A stretch of 13,726 nucleotides of DNA from DATAYF01 sp036272735 (GTDB lineage: Bacteria > Chloroflexota > Ktedonobacteria > Ktedonobacterales > Ktedonobacteraceae). Each line of letters starts with the position of its first letter. The stretch's first letter is position 1. Under the pieces are notes generated by a model. That model did not search any database. It was not told the DNA's origin and worked only from the letters and a program-made list of their open reading frames with translations. The translations under genes and the position numbers were made by a program. The DNA lies in assembly GCA_036272735.1 (NCBI GenBank), contig DATAYF010000009.1, positions 1 through 13,726 on the forward strand, given 5' to 3'. This document shows, in pieces, positions 1-6,732 of this stretch.

Positions 1-1
1 G

Positions 2-136
2 TATCATCGGTGGCTGGACGACACCTTCCTGGTCTCTCCCGCACTCACTGCGCATCAGCACTCCATCACGGTTCGCCTTGTTCCTCAAGCTGGAGCGCCA
101 GCCTGGTCAGCAGCGGAATACATGGCCTTGTCATAG
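2..136 (+). CDS. C-terminal fragment of an unidentified protein (5' end outside window)
   Basis: The frame starting at base 2 is open from the window edge to a TAG at 134-136 and encodes about 44 residues. The peptide has alternating hydrophobic residues typical of beta strands (a run like HSITVRLVP) and a WSAAEY segment close to its end. This vaguely recalls the C-terminal beta-sandwich of carbohydrate-active proteins, but the match is from memory and too short to assign a function. The next gene is convergent and a minus-strand terminator lies between them, which fits a real gene ending here. The other two + strand frames either run on as low-complexity peptide or stop early. A chance open frame of this length remains possible. 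Confidence 0.5.
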   Translation, partial: YHRWLDDTFLVSPALTAHQHSITVRLVPQAGAPAWSAAEYMALS

Positions 137-182
137 AAAGAGAGGAGAAGAAAGCCATCTTGCTTTAACAAGATAAAAAAGA

Positions 183-232
183 AGAGTTTTCCTTGTAGAA
201 TAGCAGAAAAGCTGAAATACAAGGAAAACTCT
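183..232 (-). terminator. Intrinsic terminator of the sulfite reductase/siroheme operon
   Basis: Perfect 15-nt arms (183-197 and 218-232) flank a 20-nt loop. Read on the minus strand, the stem is followed by a T-rich tract (CTTCTTTTTTATC), as expected for a Rho-independent terminator of the minus-strand operon whose last stop is at 268-270. On the + strand no T-run follows, so the site should act mainly in the minus direction. Confidence 0.8.
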
Positions 233-267
233 GTCTCCGGTTGTTCTGGGTGATCCTTCGATCAATA

Positions 268-1077
268 TCACGTTCGTAAAAGGGCGGGGGCTTCCACGCC
301 GAAGTGTTCTCCCCGCCATTGAAGTTGTTCTTGGAGGGTGACAACGTCGCCGATAATGGTAGTGGCGGGAGCGCGCAAGCCCGCTTGTATAGCTCGCGCT
401 GCGATGTTATTGAGCGTGCCGGTGACCATGCGCTGCTGCTCGGTCGTTCCCTGTTGGATAACCGCCGCAGGTGTCTCTGGGGCAAGCCCGCCCGCGACCA
501 GGCGTTGCGTGAAGTCGGGGAGTGCGGTGACGCCCATCAAAACGACAAGCGTGCCACCAAGTTGTGCGAGCGCCTCCCAATTGATTTCCTGCGCTTCCTC
601 GCTTTGCCCCTTGTGCCCTGTGACCACAGTGAATGCTGAGGCTTTGCCCCGATGCGTCACAGGAATACCGGCGTAGGCTGGCACCGCGATAGCCGATGTG
701 ACGCCGGGGACGATTTCAAAGGGAATGCCCGCTTGCGTCAGGGCCAGCGCCTCTTCGCCGCCGCGTCCAAAGACAAAAGGGTCGCCGCCCTTCAAGCGTG
801 CGACGATCTTGCCCTGCTGTGCATACTGGATGAGTAAGGTATTGATTTCAGATTGCCCGATAGTGTGACAATTGGGACCTTTGCCAACGAAGATAAGCTC
901 CGCGTCAGGGCGGCTTTCTTGTAGTAATGCCGGATCGATCAAACGATCATAGAGTACCACATCGGCCTGGCGCAAATGGCGCAACCCCTTGACCGTCATA
1001 AGGTCGGCAGTGCCGGGTCCCGCGCCGATGAGATAAACTTTTCCTCGTGACTCCTGCTGTTCGTGCTGTTCGTGCAT
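268..1077 (-). CDS. cobA: Uroporphyrinogen-III C-methyltransferase (SUMT)
   Basis: This enzyme adds two SAM-derived methyl groups to uroporphyrinogen III to give precorrin-2, the branch point to siroheme and cobalamin. From the ATG at 1077-1075 the protein has 269 residues, normal for single-domain SUMT. The family signatures are all present: LIGAGPG at residues 16-22, LKGGDPFVFGRGGEE at 95-109, and PGVTSA followed by AGIPVTHRG at 124-144. An in-frame ATG at 1149 would add 24 residues that overlap the upstream gene and show no family similarity, so I chose 1077. The start lies 7 nt after the stop of the precorrin-2 dehydrogenase, so the two are co-transcribed. Next to sulfite reductase, the likely destination of its product is siroheme rather than B12. 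The gene is also called sumT or cysG-C in other genomes. Confidence 0.93.
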   Translation of the reverse strand: MHEQHEQQESRGKVYLIGAGPGTADLMTVKGLRHLRQADVVLYDRLIDPALLQESRPDAELIFVGKGPNCHTIGQSEINTLLIQYAQQGKIVARLKGGDPFVFGRGGEEALALTQAGIPFEIVPGVTSAIAVPAYAGIPVTHRGKASAFTVVTGHKGQSEEAQEINWEALAQLGGTLVVLMGVTALPDFTQRLVAGGLAPETPAAVIQQGTTEQQRMVTGTLNNIAARAIQAGLRAPATTIIGDVVTLQEQLQWRGEHFGVEAPALLRT

Positions 1078-1084
1078 GGCTCGC

Positions 1085-1771
1085 TTACACCGCCTCTCGC
1101 ATTTCGGCCTCAATGGTCGCCTCTGGCACATCGATATTGTAGCGTTCAAGGAGCGACCTGATCTCGGCCAGCGCCTGCTCGCGTTGGTTGTCGGTCAGGT
1201 GTTGGAGTACCTGGGAGTCGAAAAAGTCGCCAAAGAACTCGTCGCGCTGCTCGTAGGAAAGCCCTTGTTTGCGGATATGTGTTCGCACGGTACCAGCCAG
1301 GCGTAGATAGACGCCGTAGGCCGGGGGAAAGAGCTTCTCTAGCTGCTGACGGATACGTTTTGCCAGGCTAGGGCTGGCACCTTCGGTTGAGACCGCGATG
1401 GTAAGCTGGTCACGGCGTAGGATGGATGGCAGGATAAAATTGCAGCGCGCCGGTTCATCGACGATGTTCACGAGCTGATTGCGTTGCTGGGTTTCCTGCC
1501 AGATCGGTTCCATCAGCGCGGGATCGTGCGTGGCGGCAACCACGACGAACGCTTGCGCCAGGTCTCCTGGCTCGTACGCTTTATGCAGCAGCATCACCTT
1601 TTGTTGCTGGGCCAGGTCAAGCAGCTCCTCGCAAAATGTCGCGTTCTGCACCGTCACCCTGGCCCCACAGGCACTCAAATTGGTCGCCTTTTCTGCGGCG
1701 ACAGTGTCACCACCCACCACAATAGCCAGCCGATCACGTACATTGAGCATTATTGGATAATAGTTGGGCAT
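1085..1771 (-). CDS. Precorrin-2 dehydrogenase / possible sirohydrochlorin ferrochelatase (siroheme synthase N-domain type)
   Basis: This 228-residue protein corresponds to the N-terminal module of CysG and to SirC/Met8. It oxidises precorrin-2 to sirohydrochlorin with NAD+, and in Met8 and CysG the same fold also inserts iron. The start MPNYYPIML and the Rossmann segment VVGGDTVAAEKA (18-29) are typical, although the usual GGG is GGD here. The conserved NIVDEP with Asp105 (aligning by eye with the Asp104 of CysG) and STEGASPSLAKRIR (128-141) cover the active-site region. The C-terminal helical part is longer than in the shortest SirC proteins and closer to the CysG/Met8 arrangement. No separate ferrochelatase gene is visible nearby, so iron insertion may be done by this protein; that is inference. 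It sits between the sulfite reductase and cobA genes. Its start region is preceded by a tandem repeat carrying the ribosome binding sequence AAAGGG. Confidence 0.9.
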   Translation of the reverse strand: MPNYYPIMLNVRDRLAIVVGGDTVAAEKATNLSACGARVTVQNATFCEELLDLAQQQKVMLLHKAYEPGDLAQAFVVVAATHDPALMEPIWQETQQRNQLVNIVDEPARCNFILPSILRRDQLTIAVSTEGASPSLAKRIRQQLEKLFPPAYGVYLRLAGTVRTHIRKQGLSYEQRDEFFGDFFDSQVLQHLTDNQREQALAEIRSLLERYNIDVPEATIEAEMREAV

Positions 1772-1775
1772 GCCG

Positions 1776-1809
1776 TCATCCCTTTCATCCCTTTCATCCC
1801 TTTCATCCT
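1776..1809 (-). repeat. 9-bp tandem repeat covering the ribosome binding site of the precorrin-2 dehydrogenase gene
   Basis: About 3.7 copies of TTTCATCCC (+ strand) fill most of the 49-nt gap between the sulfite reductase stop (1821) and the next start (1771). On the minus strand each copy reads AAAGGGATG-like, combining a Shine-Dalgarno-like purine run with an ATG. The last AAAGGG is about 8 nt before the real start and is the probable ribosome binding site. Confidence 0.85.
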
Positions 1810-1820
1810 TTGTCTCTTGC

Positions 1821-3620
1821 CTAATCTTGTGACTGGCCGGTTGTTATGCTTTCATCGTGCGTTGTTTTGGCCTGATCGCTGGCCATGGTTTCACTCTGCA
1901 CGGTTTTGGCCTGCAAGTAAGCGAAGCCGACGCGATGGCAGTAGTCGCCGAAGCTTTCCTGGTCAAGTCGCTCATCGCGCCAGAGGATAAGCAGGGGTTT
2001 GATGGTTGCGGCCAGGTTTTCGATGCGTACGGACTGGGCATACACTGCATTTAAGCGTGTGTTGAGCCGGTCGCCGCCGACGCTGACGTTATAGAGACCC
2101 TTGGAGCGTCCCACAAAGCCGATATCGCCGACGTAGGGGCGAGCGCAGCCGTTGGGGCAACCAGTCATACGAATACCAAGCGGCTCACCACCCAGTCCAA
2201 TCTCGTACATATCGGCCTCGATTTGCCGGACGATGTCTGGAAGGACGCGTTCGGCCTCCGCTACGGCTAATCCACAGGTCGGTAGCGCGGGGCAAGCCAT
2301 GGCGAAGCGATAGGCTCCCGCATCTTTAGGATTGGTTGAGATGCCATATTCTTGCAGTGCCGCTTCAATGGCCGGGCGCTGCTCTGCCGCGATATCGATC
2401 AGCAGCATATCTTGTTGCGTGGTGAGGCGGATGCCGGGACGAAACTGCTCGATAACCTGGTGCAACCCGGTTTTCAGTTGGCGGCGCTCGCTATCATGAA
2501 TGCGCCCGTTTTCGATGGATAGTCCGACGAACCAGCGTCCATCGCCCTGGCTGTGCCATCCCAGGTGGTCTTCGCAATCGTGGAACTCGACTGGTTGTGC
2601 ATCGGCCAGGGTGTAGCCCAGGCGTTGCTCGACCTCGTTGCGGAACCACTGGATGCCTCGCTCCTCCACCACGTATTTCATACGTGCGTGTTTGCGGTTC
2701 TGGCGATCACCGTAGTCGCGCTGCACGGAAACGATGGTTTCGACGACCGGTAGTACCTGCTCGACGGTAACGTTGCAAAATGGCTGTGCCAGCAATGGAT
2801 GTGTTTCTGGTTTGCCATGCGTCGCTCCCATGCCACCGCCGATAGCGACGGTAAAGCCGGTCAGGGTTTCGCCATCCATGTTAGCAACCAGGCCAACGTC
2901 GTTCGTGTAGACATCGATGCAATTGTCGCCGGGAAACGCGACGGCAACCTTAAATTTGCGTGGCAGGTACGTCGCGCCGTACAGTGGCTCGACCTCTTCA
3001 GGATCTTCGATAGTTTGCACTTTTTCGCCATCGATCCATAGTTCATAGTAGGCTTTACTGCGTGGTGCGAGACGCATGGCGATCTGGTGAGCGATTTCTT
3101 GCACTTGCGCATGCGCCCGGTCACTGGTGGGTGCGGGACAGGCCAGGACGTTACGGTTGACATCGCCACAGGCCGAAAGCGTCGAAAGCAGGGACTCGTT
3201 GATGTCGTGGATGGTGTTACGCAGGTTTCCCTTGAGGATGCCGTGTAGCTGAAAACTCTGGCGCGTGGTGATGCGAAGGGTGCCGCTGCCGTACTTTGTG
3301 GCAATCTCATCGTGTATGAGATACTGCTCGGCCGTGAGCGCACCGCCAGGAATGCGCGACCGCACCATAAACTGGTACGCCTTCTCCTGACCAGCGCTCT
3401 TACGCGCCTGGCGCTGATCGCGGTCTTCCTGCTGATACGTGCCATGGAACTTGAGTAGTTGGATTTGTGCTTCTGAGACGTGCGAACTGTCGTTTTGTAG
3501 CTCTTCGGCAATTTCTCCACGCAGGTAATGGCTATTGGCTTTGATCTGTTCGACCTTGCTGCCCTCACCTACTCCGAGATTCAGCAGATTTTTGGCGGTT
3601 TCATTGTTTTCGGCTGTCAT
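1821..3620 (-). CDS. cysI: Assimilatory sulfite reductase hemoprotein (siroheme/4Fe-4S), CysI type
   Basis: This 599-residue protein reduces sulfite to sulfide with six electrons in cytoplasmic sulfate assimilation. It aligns by eye along its whole length with E. coli CysI: FHGTYQQEDRD near 58-67, the HGILK segment at 126-130, NRNVLACPAP at 155-164, and YLPRKFK at 218-224. The four cysteines for the iron-sulfur cluster and siroheme are Cys443, Cys449, Cys488 and Cys492 (ACPALPTC and TGCPNGC), with the same spacing as in CysI. The sulfite-binding basic residues of CysI have counterparts at Arg87, Arg156, Lys222 and Lys224, which argues for sulfite rather than nitrite. The C-terminal 30 residues are extra, hydrophilic and probably disordered. 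The start has GAGGAG 8 nt upstream. It is the first gene of the operon with the siroheme genes. No flavoprotein partner (CysJ) is in the window, so the electron donor is unknown; ferredoxin is possible. Confidence 0.93.
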   Translation of the reverse strand: MTAENNETAKNLLNLGVGEGSKVEQIKANSHYLRGEIAEELQNDSSHVSEAQIQLLKFHGTYQQEDRDQRQARKSAGQEKAYQFMVRSRIPGGALTAEQYLIHDEIATKYGSGTLRITTRQSFQLHGILKGNLRNTIHDINESLLSTLSACGDVNRNVLACPAPTSDRAHAQVQEIAHQIAMRLAPRSKAYYELWIDGEKVQTIEDPEEVEPLYGATYLPRKFKVAVAFPGDNCIDVYTNDVGLVANMDGETLTGFTVAIGGGMGATHGKPETHPLLAQPFCNVTVEQVLPVVETIVSVQRDYGDRQNRKHARMKYVVEERGIQWFRNEVEQRLGYTLADAQPVEFHDCEDHLGWHSQGDGRWFVGLSIENGRIHDSERRQLKTGLHQVIEQFRPGIRLTTQQDMLLIDIAAEQRPAIEAALQEYGISTNPKDAGAYRFAMACPALPTCGLAVAEAERVLPDIVRQIEADMYEIGLGGEPLGIRMTGCPNGCARPYVGDIGFVGRSKGLYNVSVGGDRLNTRLNAVYAQSVRIENLAATIKPLLILWRDERLDQESFGDYCHRVGFAYLQAKTVQSETMASDQAKTTHDESITTGQSQD

Positions 3621-3896
3621 CGTAGCATCTCCTCATCTTTTCGTGCACGAATGCGTTTCCCACGGGGGTAGGTTCCCTCTTCTCCCGCACCACTTGCCAG
3701 GCTTGCTTGCATTGGATACAATAGTTCCTAGACTGAACGCTGTCATCGCGTGTGGCATACGACGAACGATGGTACGAGATTTGCGGCTACGATGCCGTGT
3801 GTGGTACGACGTTGACCTGGTTGTCCGTTATCACAGAAATGTTGTTCATCCATGTTTTGTTGTTGATAAATTTGATCAACAAACGAAACATCCTGT
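3621..3896 (-). other. Long 5' leader of the sulfite reductase operon
   Basis: About 276 nt separate the predicted transcription start (near 3897) from the sulfite reductase ATG. I see no convincing gene in it. The short open frames (for example a 36-codon frame from 3853 to 3743 on the minus strand) lack a Shine-Dalgarno sequence. I could not recognise a SAM riboswitch, T-box or other named leader. The length leaves room for an RNA-level control of sulfur assimilation, but nothing specific is shown. Confidence 0.4.
3860..3882. promoter_or_regulatory. Operator-like palindrome downstream of the sulfite reductase promoter
   Basis: TTGTTGAT and ATCAACAA (8-nt perfect arms) flank a 7-nt AT-rich spacer. 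The site falls roughly at +15 to +37 of the predicted minus-strand transcript, where a bound repressor would block elongation or initiation. It contains TTGAT/ATCAA half-sites like those of FNR/CRP-type boxes, but the spacing is 7 rather than 4, so I do not assign a regulator. Confidence 0.5.
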
Positions 3897-3903
3897 ACTT
3901 TCT

Positions 3904-3932
3904 ACTATAGATTCTTCAGGCGCGATTGTCAA
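3904..3932 (-). promoter_or_regulatory. Sigma-70-like promoter of the sulfite reductase operon
   Basis: Read on the minus strand, TTGACA (3932-3927) is followed after exactly 17 nt by TATAGT (3909-3904). This is a full consensus -35 and a five-of-six -10 hexamer at ideal spacing. It lies just after the transporter terminator and points to the sulfite reductase gene. The predicted start of transcription is near 3897. Confidence 0.75.
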
Positions 3933-3968
3933 CCGTTCGTGCTCGTTATTTGCCTGTAATAGGGGAAC

Positions 3969-4015
3969 AAAAAAGCCGCTGGATGCGCTCAAAAATAGCA
4001 TCCAGCGGCTTTTTT
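3969..4015. terminator. Bidirectional intrinsic terminator after the MFS transporter gene
   Basis: Perfect 18-nt arms (3969-3986 and 3998-4015) with a GC-rich core GCCGCTGGATGC and an 11-nt loop. The arms carry A6 and T6 at the base, giving a U-tract in either direction. In the minus direction it ends the transporter transcript about 100 nt after that stop codon. It insulates the sulfite reductase promoter that follows by only about 37 nt. Confidence 0.9.
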
Positions 4016-4115
4016 GTGTATCGGTCAGGGATACTACTTTTCGATACTTTCCCTGGCTGTAAAGAACATTGTGCCAAATCCCCTTGTGACGGTGTATGAA
4101 AGAGTTCTGCGCGCG

Positions 4116-5477
4116 TTATTGTGCTATATCTTCCAATGTTTGTCCTGTGCTCCTGGGACCCAGGAAACCCACGTCGAGACAGAGCACAACGAGGATGATG
4201 GCGGCGGCTGTGAAAACGGCGATTGGACCAGAGGCTTTGAGCAATGGGATGGCCGCCAGGGGTAAGACAGCGCTGGTCAGGCGGCTCAAGCTGTAGGCCA
4301 CGCCAACTGCCGTGCCCCGCATGCGAGTCGGGAAAATCTCCGCCTGGTAGATGTGAAAGGCATTGGAGAAGAAGTTGCTGACAACGGTGAGCAAGAAGCC
4401 GGAGCCGATGATCAGTGGCACCGAAGTCGAGAAGCCGAACAGCAGGCCGAGCAGCGCCATGACGATGGCCGAGCCGACAATCAACCATTTGCGTTCGAAG
4501 CGTTCGACCAGGGGAATGGAAATCAGCGAGCCAACCGGATAGCCCAGGTAGATGAGTGCCGTATAGCCAAGCGTGGCGAAAATGCTAAAGCCCTTGGCGG
4601 TCAGCACTATTGGCGCGAGTGAGCCAAAACCGTAGTAGCCAACGGTTTGTAGGATCTGGAAAATCCAGAGCATGATCGTGCGTTTGGTATACTGACCGGT
4701 AAACATTTCCGCTAGCGAGGCTTTCTCTTGTGGCTCAACTACTACTTCCTCGGCATCAGGCAGCTCTTTCAGGTTCGTTTCGCGCATCGCCTCCTGTTCG
4801 ATGTTGTTCAACACGCTTTCGGCTTCATCCTGGCGCTGGCGAATCTCAAACCAGCGTGGCGACTCTGGCAAGCCCCGGCGCACAAACCAGACGACCAGGG
4901 CACCTAATGCGCCGATGACTAAAATCCAGCGCCAGCCAGACCAGAGTACGTTGGTGGGGACGAGAAAGCGGCTGAGCAGTCCCACGACAGGGACGCCCAA
5001 AAACCCCAGCGTGTAGGACCACGCTGTGTAGCGGCCGCGTGCATGGGTAGGGACCATTTCGCCCAGGTAGACATCGGTAATTGGCGGGGTTGCGCCAAGT
5101 CCGAGTCCCGCCAGGAAGCGGCAGGCGATAAACCAGTAAAAACTGGGGGAAAAAGCTGCCAACAGGGTGAAGACCGAGTAAATAAGCAGGTCAAGCATGT
5201 ACATGGTGCGGCGACCAAGATAATCGGAGATGATGCCTAAAACGATGGCTCCCACAAACATGCCAAAGAAGCCAGCACTAATTACGAGCGAGGTTTCTAG
5301 AACATTCAGCCCGTACACTTTGGCGAGAATGGGAGCGAGAACGCCACCCAGAAAAATATCGAACAGATCGAAGAAAGTGCCAAGCCCTAGCACCGTTGCC
5401 AGCTTACGATGCAGTGAAAAAAGTGGTAAACGGTCGAGACGTGCCGCAATGGTCGCCTGTTTCTTGCTAACCTCCAT
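4116..5477 (-). CDS. MFS transporter (metabolite:H+ symporter / sugar-porter-like)
   Basis: This 453-residue protein has about 12 hydrophobic segments in two six-helix halves, separated by a hydrophilic central loop (about 210-265). The signature loop between helices 2 and 3 is SDYLGRR (84-90). The loop after helix 6 carries GLPESPRW (202-209), and AEIFPTRMRG (379-388) precedes a late helix. These place it in the large group that includes sugar porters and aromatic or organic-acid:H+ symporters. The acidic FFDLFD in helix 1 (35-40) favours organic-acid or aromatic-acid carriers, though this is weak. The start has AGAGG 7 nt upstream. It is divergent from the IclR regulator and ends at a strong terminator, so it is probably a single-gene transcript controlled with the enzyme genes on the other side. 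The substrate cannot be read from the sequence; an organic acid is my inference. Confidence 0.9.
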   Translation of the reverse strand: MEVSKKQATIAARLDRLPLFSLHRKLATVLGLGTFFDLFDIFLGGVLAPILAKVYGLNVLETSLVISAGFFGMFVGAIVLGIISDYLGRRTMYMLDLLIYSVFTLLAAFSPSFYWFIACRFLAGLGLGATPPITDVYLGEMVPTHARGRYTAWSYTLGFLGVPVVGLLSRFLVPTNVLWSGWRWILVIGALGALVVWFVRRGLPESPRWFEIRQRQDEAESVLNNIEQEAMRETNLKELPDAEEVVVEPQEKASLAEMFTGQYTKRTIMLWIFQILQTVGYYGFGSLAPIVLTAKGFSIFATLGYTALIYLGYPVGSLISIPLVERFERKWLIVGSAIVMALLGLLFGFSTSVPLIIGSGFLLTVVSNFFSNAFHIYQAEIFPTRMRGTAVGVAYSLSRLTSAVLPLAAIPLLKASGPIAVFTAAAIILVVLCLDVGFLGPRSTGQTLEDIAQ

Positions 5478-5563
5478 GTTAGTCCTCTTTCATTGAAGAA
5501 TAGGAACGTTTCGTGTTCGTTTGGTTGCGCTACGAGTTCAATCTACGTGTGTACAGTTCAATG

Positions 5564-5580
5564 TTTCGCACTAAGCGAAA
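5564..5580. promoter_or_regulatory. Candidate IclR-type operator for the transporter gene
   Basis: TTTCGC and GCGAAA form perfect 6-nt arms around the 5-nt spacer ACTAA. The TTTCG-N-CGAAA pattern resembles operators described for some IclR-family regulators. It lies about 87 nt upstream of the transporter start, in the position expected for control of that gene. Confidence 0.45.
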
Positions 5581-5652
5581 AGTGATGGGGAAAAGCACAG
5601 GTGTTACTAATCTTGGTAACATGTTTGCTGCTGGTTTGTCAAGGTTGAAGAG

Positions 5653-5704
5653 TGTATTGATAATCACTGATGGTCGCATGCGACCATCAGTGATTATCAA
5701 TACA
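5653..5704. repeat. 52-nt perfect palindrome without loop
   Basis: The 26-nt halves meet at GCATGC and are perfect reverse complements with no spacer. There is no T-run on either side, so it is not a typical intrinsic terminator. It lies between two divergent genes, about 30 nt from a second long palindrome of unrelated sequence. Confidence 0.9.
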
Positions 5705-5734
5705 AAAAGCTGATACCGAACTATTTTGTGAAAA

Positions 5735-5791
5735 AAACTGCATAGATAAACGTGATGTTCGCTGCGAACATCACGTTTATCTATGCAGTTT
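5735..5791 (-). terminator. 57-nt near-perfect palindrome, terminator-like in the minus direction
   Basis: Two perfect 28-nt arms (5735-5762 and 5764-5791) are separated by one base. On the minus strand the second arm ends in a run of seven T residues, giving the form of an intrinsic terminator for transcription moving from the regulator side towards the transporter. No gene lies in that direction, so it may act as an insulator. Confidence 0.6.
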
Positions 5792-5815
5792 GCTGTGAAA
5801 ATGCGCTCTTATCCC

Positions 5816-5845
5816 TTGACGCGTCCCTACAAGATATGGTATATT
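5816..5845 (+). promoter_or_regulatory. Sigma-70-like promoter of the IclR regulator gene
   Basis: TTGACG (5816-5821) and TATATT (5840-5845) are separated by 18 nt, giving a predicted start near 5852. The operator-like cluster begins within a few bases of this start, which fits negative autoregulation. Confidence 0.65.
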
Positions 5846-5854
5846 TTCTCTATG

Positions 5855-5889
5855 TTCCATAATACGAAATATATTCCATATAATGGAAT
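5855..5889. promoter_or_regulatory. Operator-like half-site cluster at the IclR promoter
   Basis: TTCCAT occurs at 5855-5860 and 5874-5879, and its complement ATGGAA at 5883-5888. The last two make a palindrome with 7-nt arms and 3-nt spacer (5873-5889). The cluster overlaps the region just downstream of the predicted transcription start, a usual place for autorepression. Binding by the adjacent IclR-type protein is inference. Confidence 0.5.
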
Positions 5890-5904
5890 TTTAATGGAGC
5901 GTGT

Positions 5905-6681
5905 ATGGGTTTGAATGATACGAAAGAAACTAAAGTAGGGGTGCTTGATAAGGCCATTGCACTGTTGCTGGTCTTTTCAAGCGGTGAACTGGCGTTGACG
6001 CCACAGGATCTTGCGGAACGAACAGGCTTGCCATTGCCTACGGTGTATCGTTTGGCGCAGGCGTTGTGCGAACACGGTCTGTTGGCGAAAGAGGGACCGC
6101 GTTTTCGTTTGGGGATGACGCTGTTTCGTCTGGGCATGCTGGTGGCTGAAGGCATTGACGTGCGGCGACAGGCGTTGCCACATCTCAAATGGTTGAATGC
6201 GCAAACCAACGAGAATGCCGAACTGCATATTCGTCAAGAAGAGACGCGCCTGGTGGTCGAGGTGGTGAGCAGTCCACACAACCTGCGCCCGTTCGCGGCC
6301 ATCGGTGCACCGTTACCCCTGCATCGTGGGGCCGCTGCCAAAGTATTGTTGGCCTGGCTTGCCGCTGAACAGCGTGCAACACTGATCGATACCAGCATTC
6401 AACGTCGTGATGACCACTCATCCTTTAGTGCAGTGCGTTTTTTGGCGGAGTTGGACCAGGTGCGTTTGCAAGGATGGTCCAGCAGTGATAGCGAACGTTT
6501 TGCGGGTGTCTCGGCCATTGCGGCTCCCATTTTTGCTGCCGGTGGCGAGGTCGCTGGTGCGCTGACCCTGGTGGCTCCTTCGGCCCGTTTAGGTAGTGAG
6601 CAGCGGGAGCGCTATATACCGCTGGTATGCGAAGCAGCACGCCGGGCTTCCTATGATCTTGGTTTCACGGGGCACCGATGA
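5905..6681 (+). CDS. IclR-family transcriptional regulator
   Basis: This 258-residue protein has the two-domain IclR layout. An N-terminal winged helix-turn-helix (about 12-75) includes the pair DLAERTGLPLPTVYRLAQAL and the wing GPRFRLG. The C-terminal effector domain (about 85-250) contains PLPLHRGAAAKVLLA and GVSAIAAPIF, typical of the GAF-like ligand-binding fold. The start has GGAG about 6 nt upstream. Family members usually sense a small organic acid and control nearby catabolic genes. Its position between a divergent transporter and a downstream enzyme pair suggests it controls both. The gene ends 51 nt before the next start, so the three + strand genes may form one transcript from the 5816 promoter. 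The ligand is unknown. Confidence 0.92.
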   Translation: MGLNDTKETKVGVLDKAIALLLVFSSGELALTPQDLAERTGLPLPTVYRLAQALCEHGLLAKEGPRFRLGMTLFRLGMLVAEGIDVRRQALPHLKWLNAQTNENAELHIRQEETRLVVEVVSSPHNLRPFAAIGAPLPLHRGAAAKVLLAWLAAEQRATLIDTSIQRRDDHSSFSAVRFLAELDQVRLQGWSSSDSERFAGVSAIAAPIFAAGGEVAGALTLVAPSARLGSEQRERYIPLVCEAARRASYDLGFTGHR

Positions 6682-6732
6682 TTGTTTGTATGATGTTTCC
6701 TTGCATGTATACGAGTACGAGAGGAGGCCATG

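Larger units (their letters stand above)
5478..5904. other. Divergent regulatory region between transporter and IclR genes
   Basis: This 427-bp stretch contains no convincing gene. It holds, from left to right, the ribosome binding site of the transporter, an IclR-like inverted repeat (5564-5580), a 52-nt perfect palindrome, a 57-nt near-perfect palindrome, the regulator promoter and a second operator-like cluster. A loose inverted repeat TGTTAC/GTAACA is also visible near 5602-5621. A clear promoter for the transporter was not found by eye. Confidence 0.7.

Noticed and set aside
3621..3730. CxxC-containing minus-strand frame (CIQC near 3700-3720) as a small zinc-ribbon protein
   Set aside because: Only one CxxC pair is present, there is no good start codon, and it runs out of frame into the sulfite reductase start.
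3743..3853. 36-codon minus-strand frame in the sulfite reductase leader as a leader peptide
   Set aside because: No Shine-Dalgarno sequence precedes it and it has no cysteine or methionine run that would suggest attenuation.
3860..3882. FNR box (TTGAT-N4-ATCAA) at the sulfite reductase promoter
   Set aside because: The spacer is 7 nt rather than 4 and the location downstream of the promoter would not suit activation, so no FNR assignment is made.
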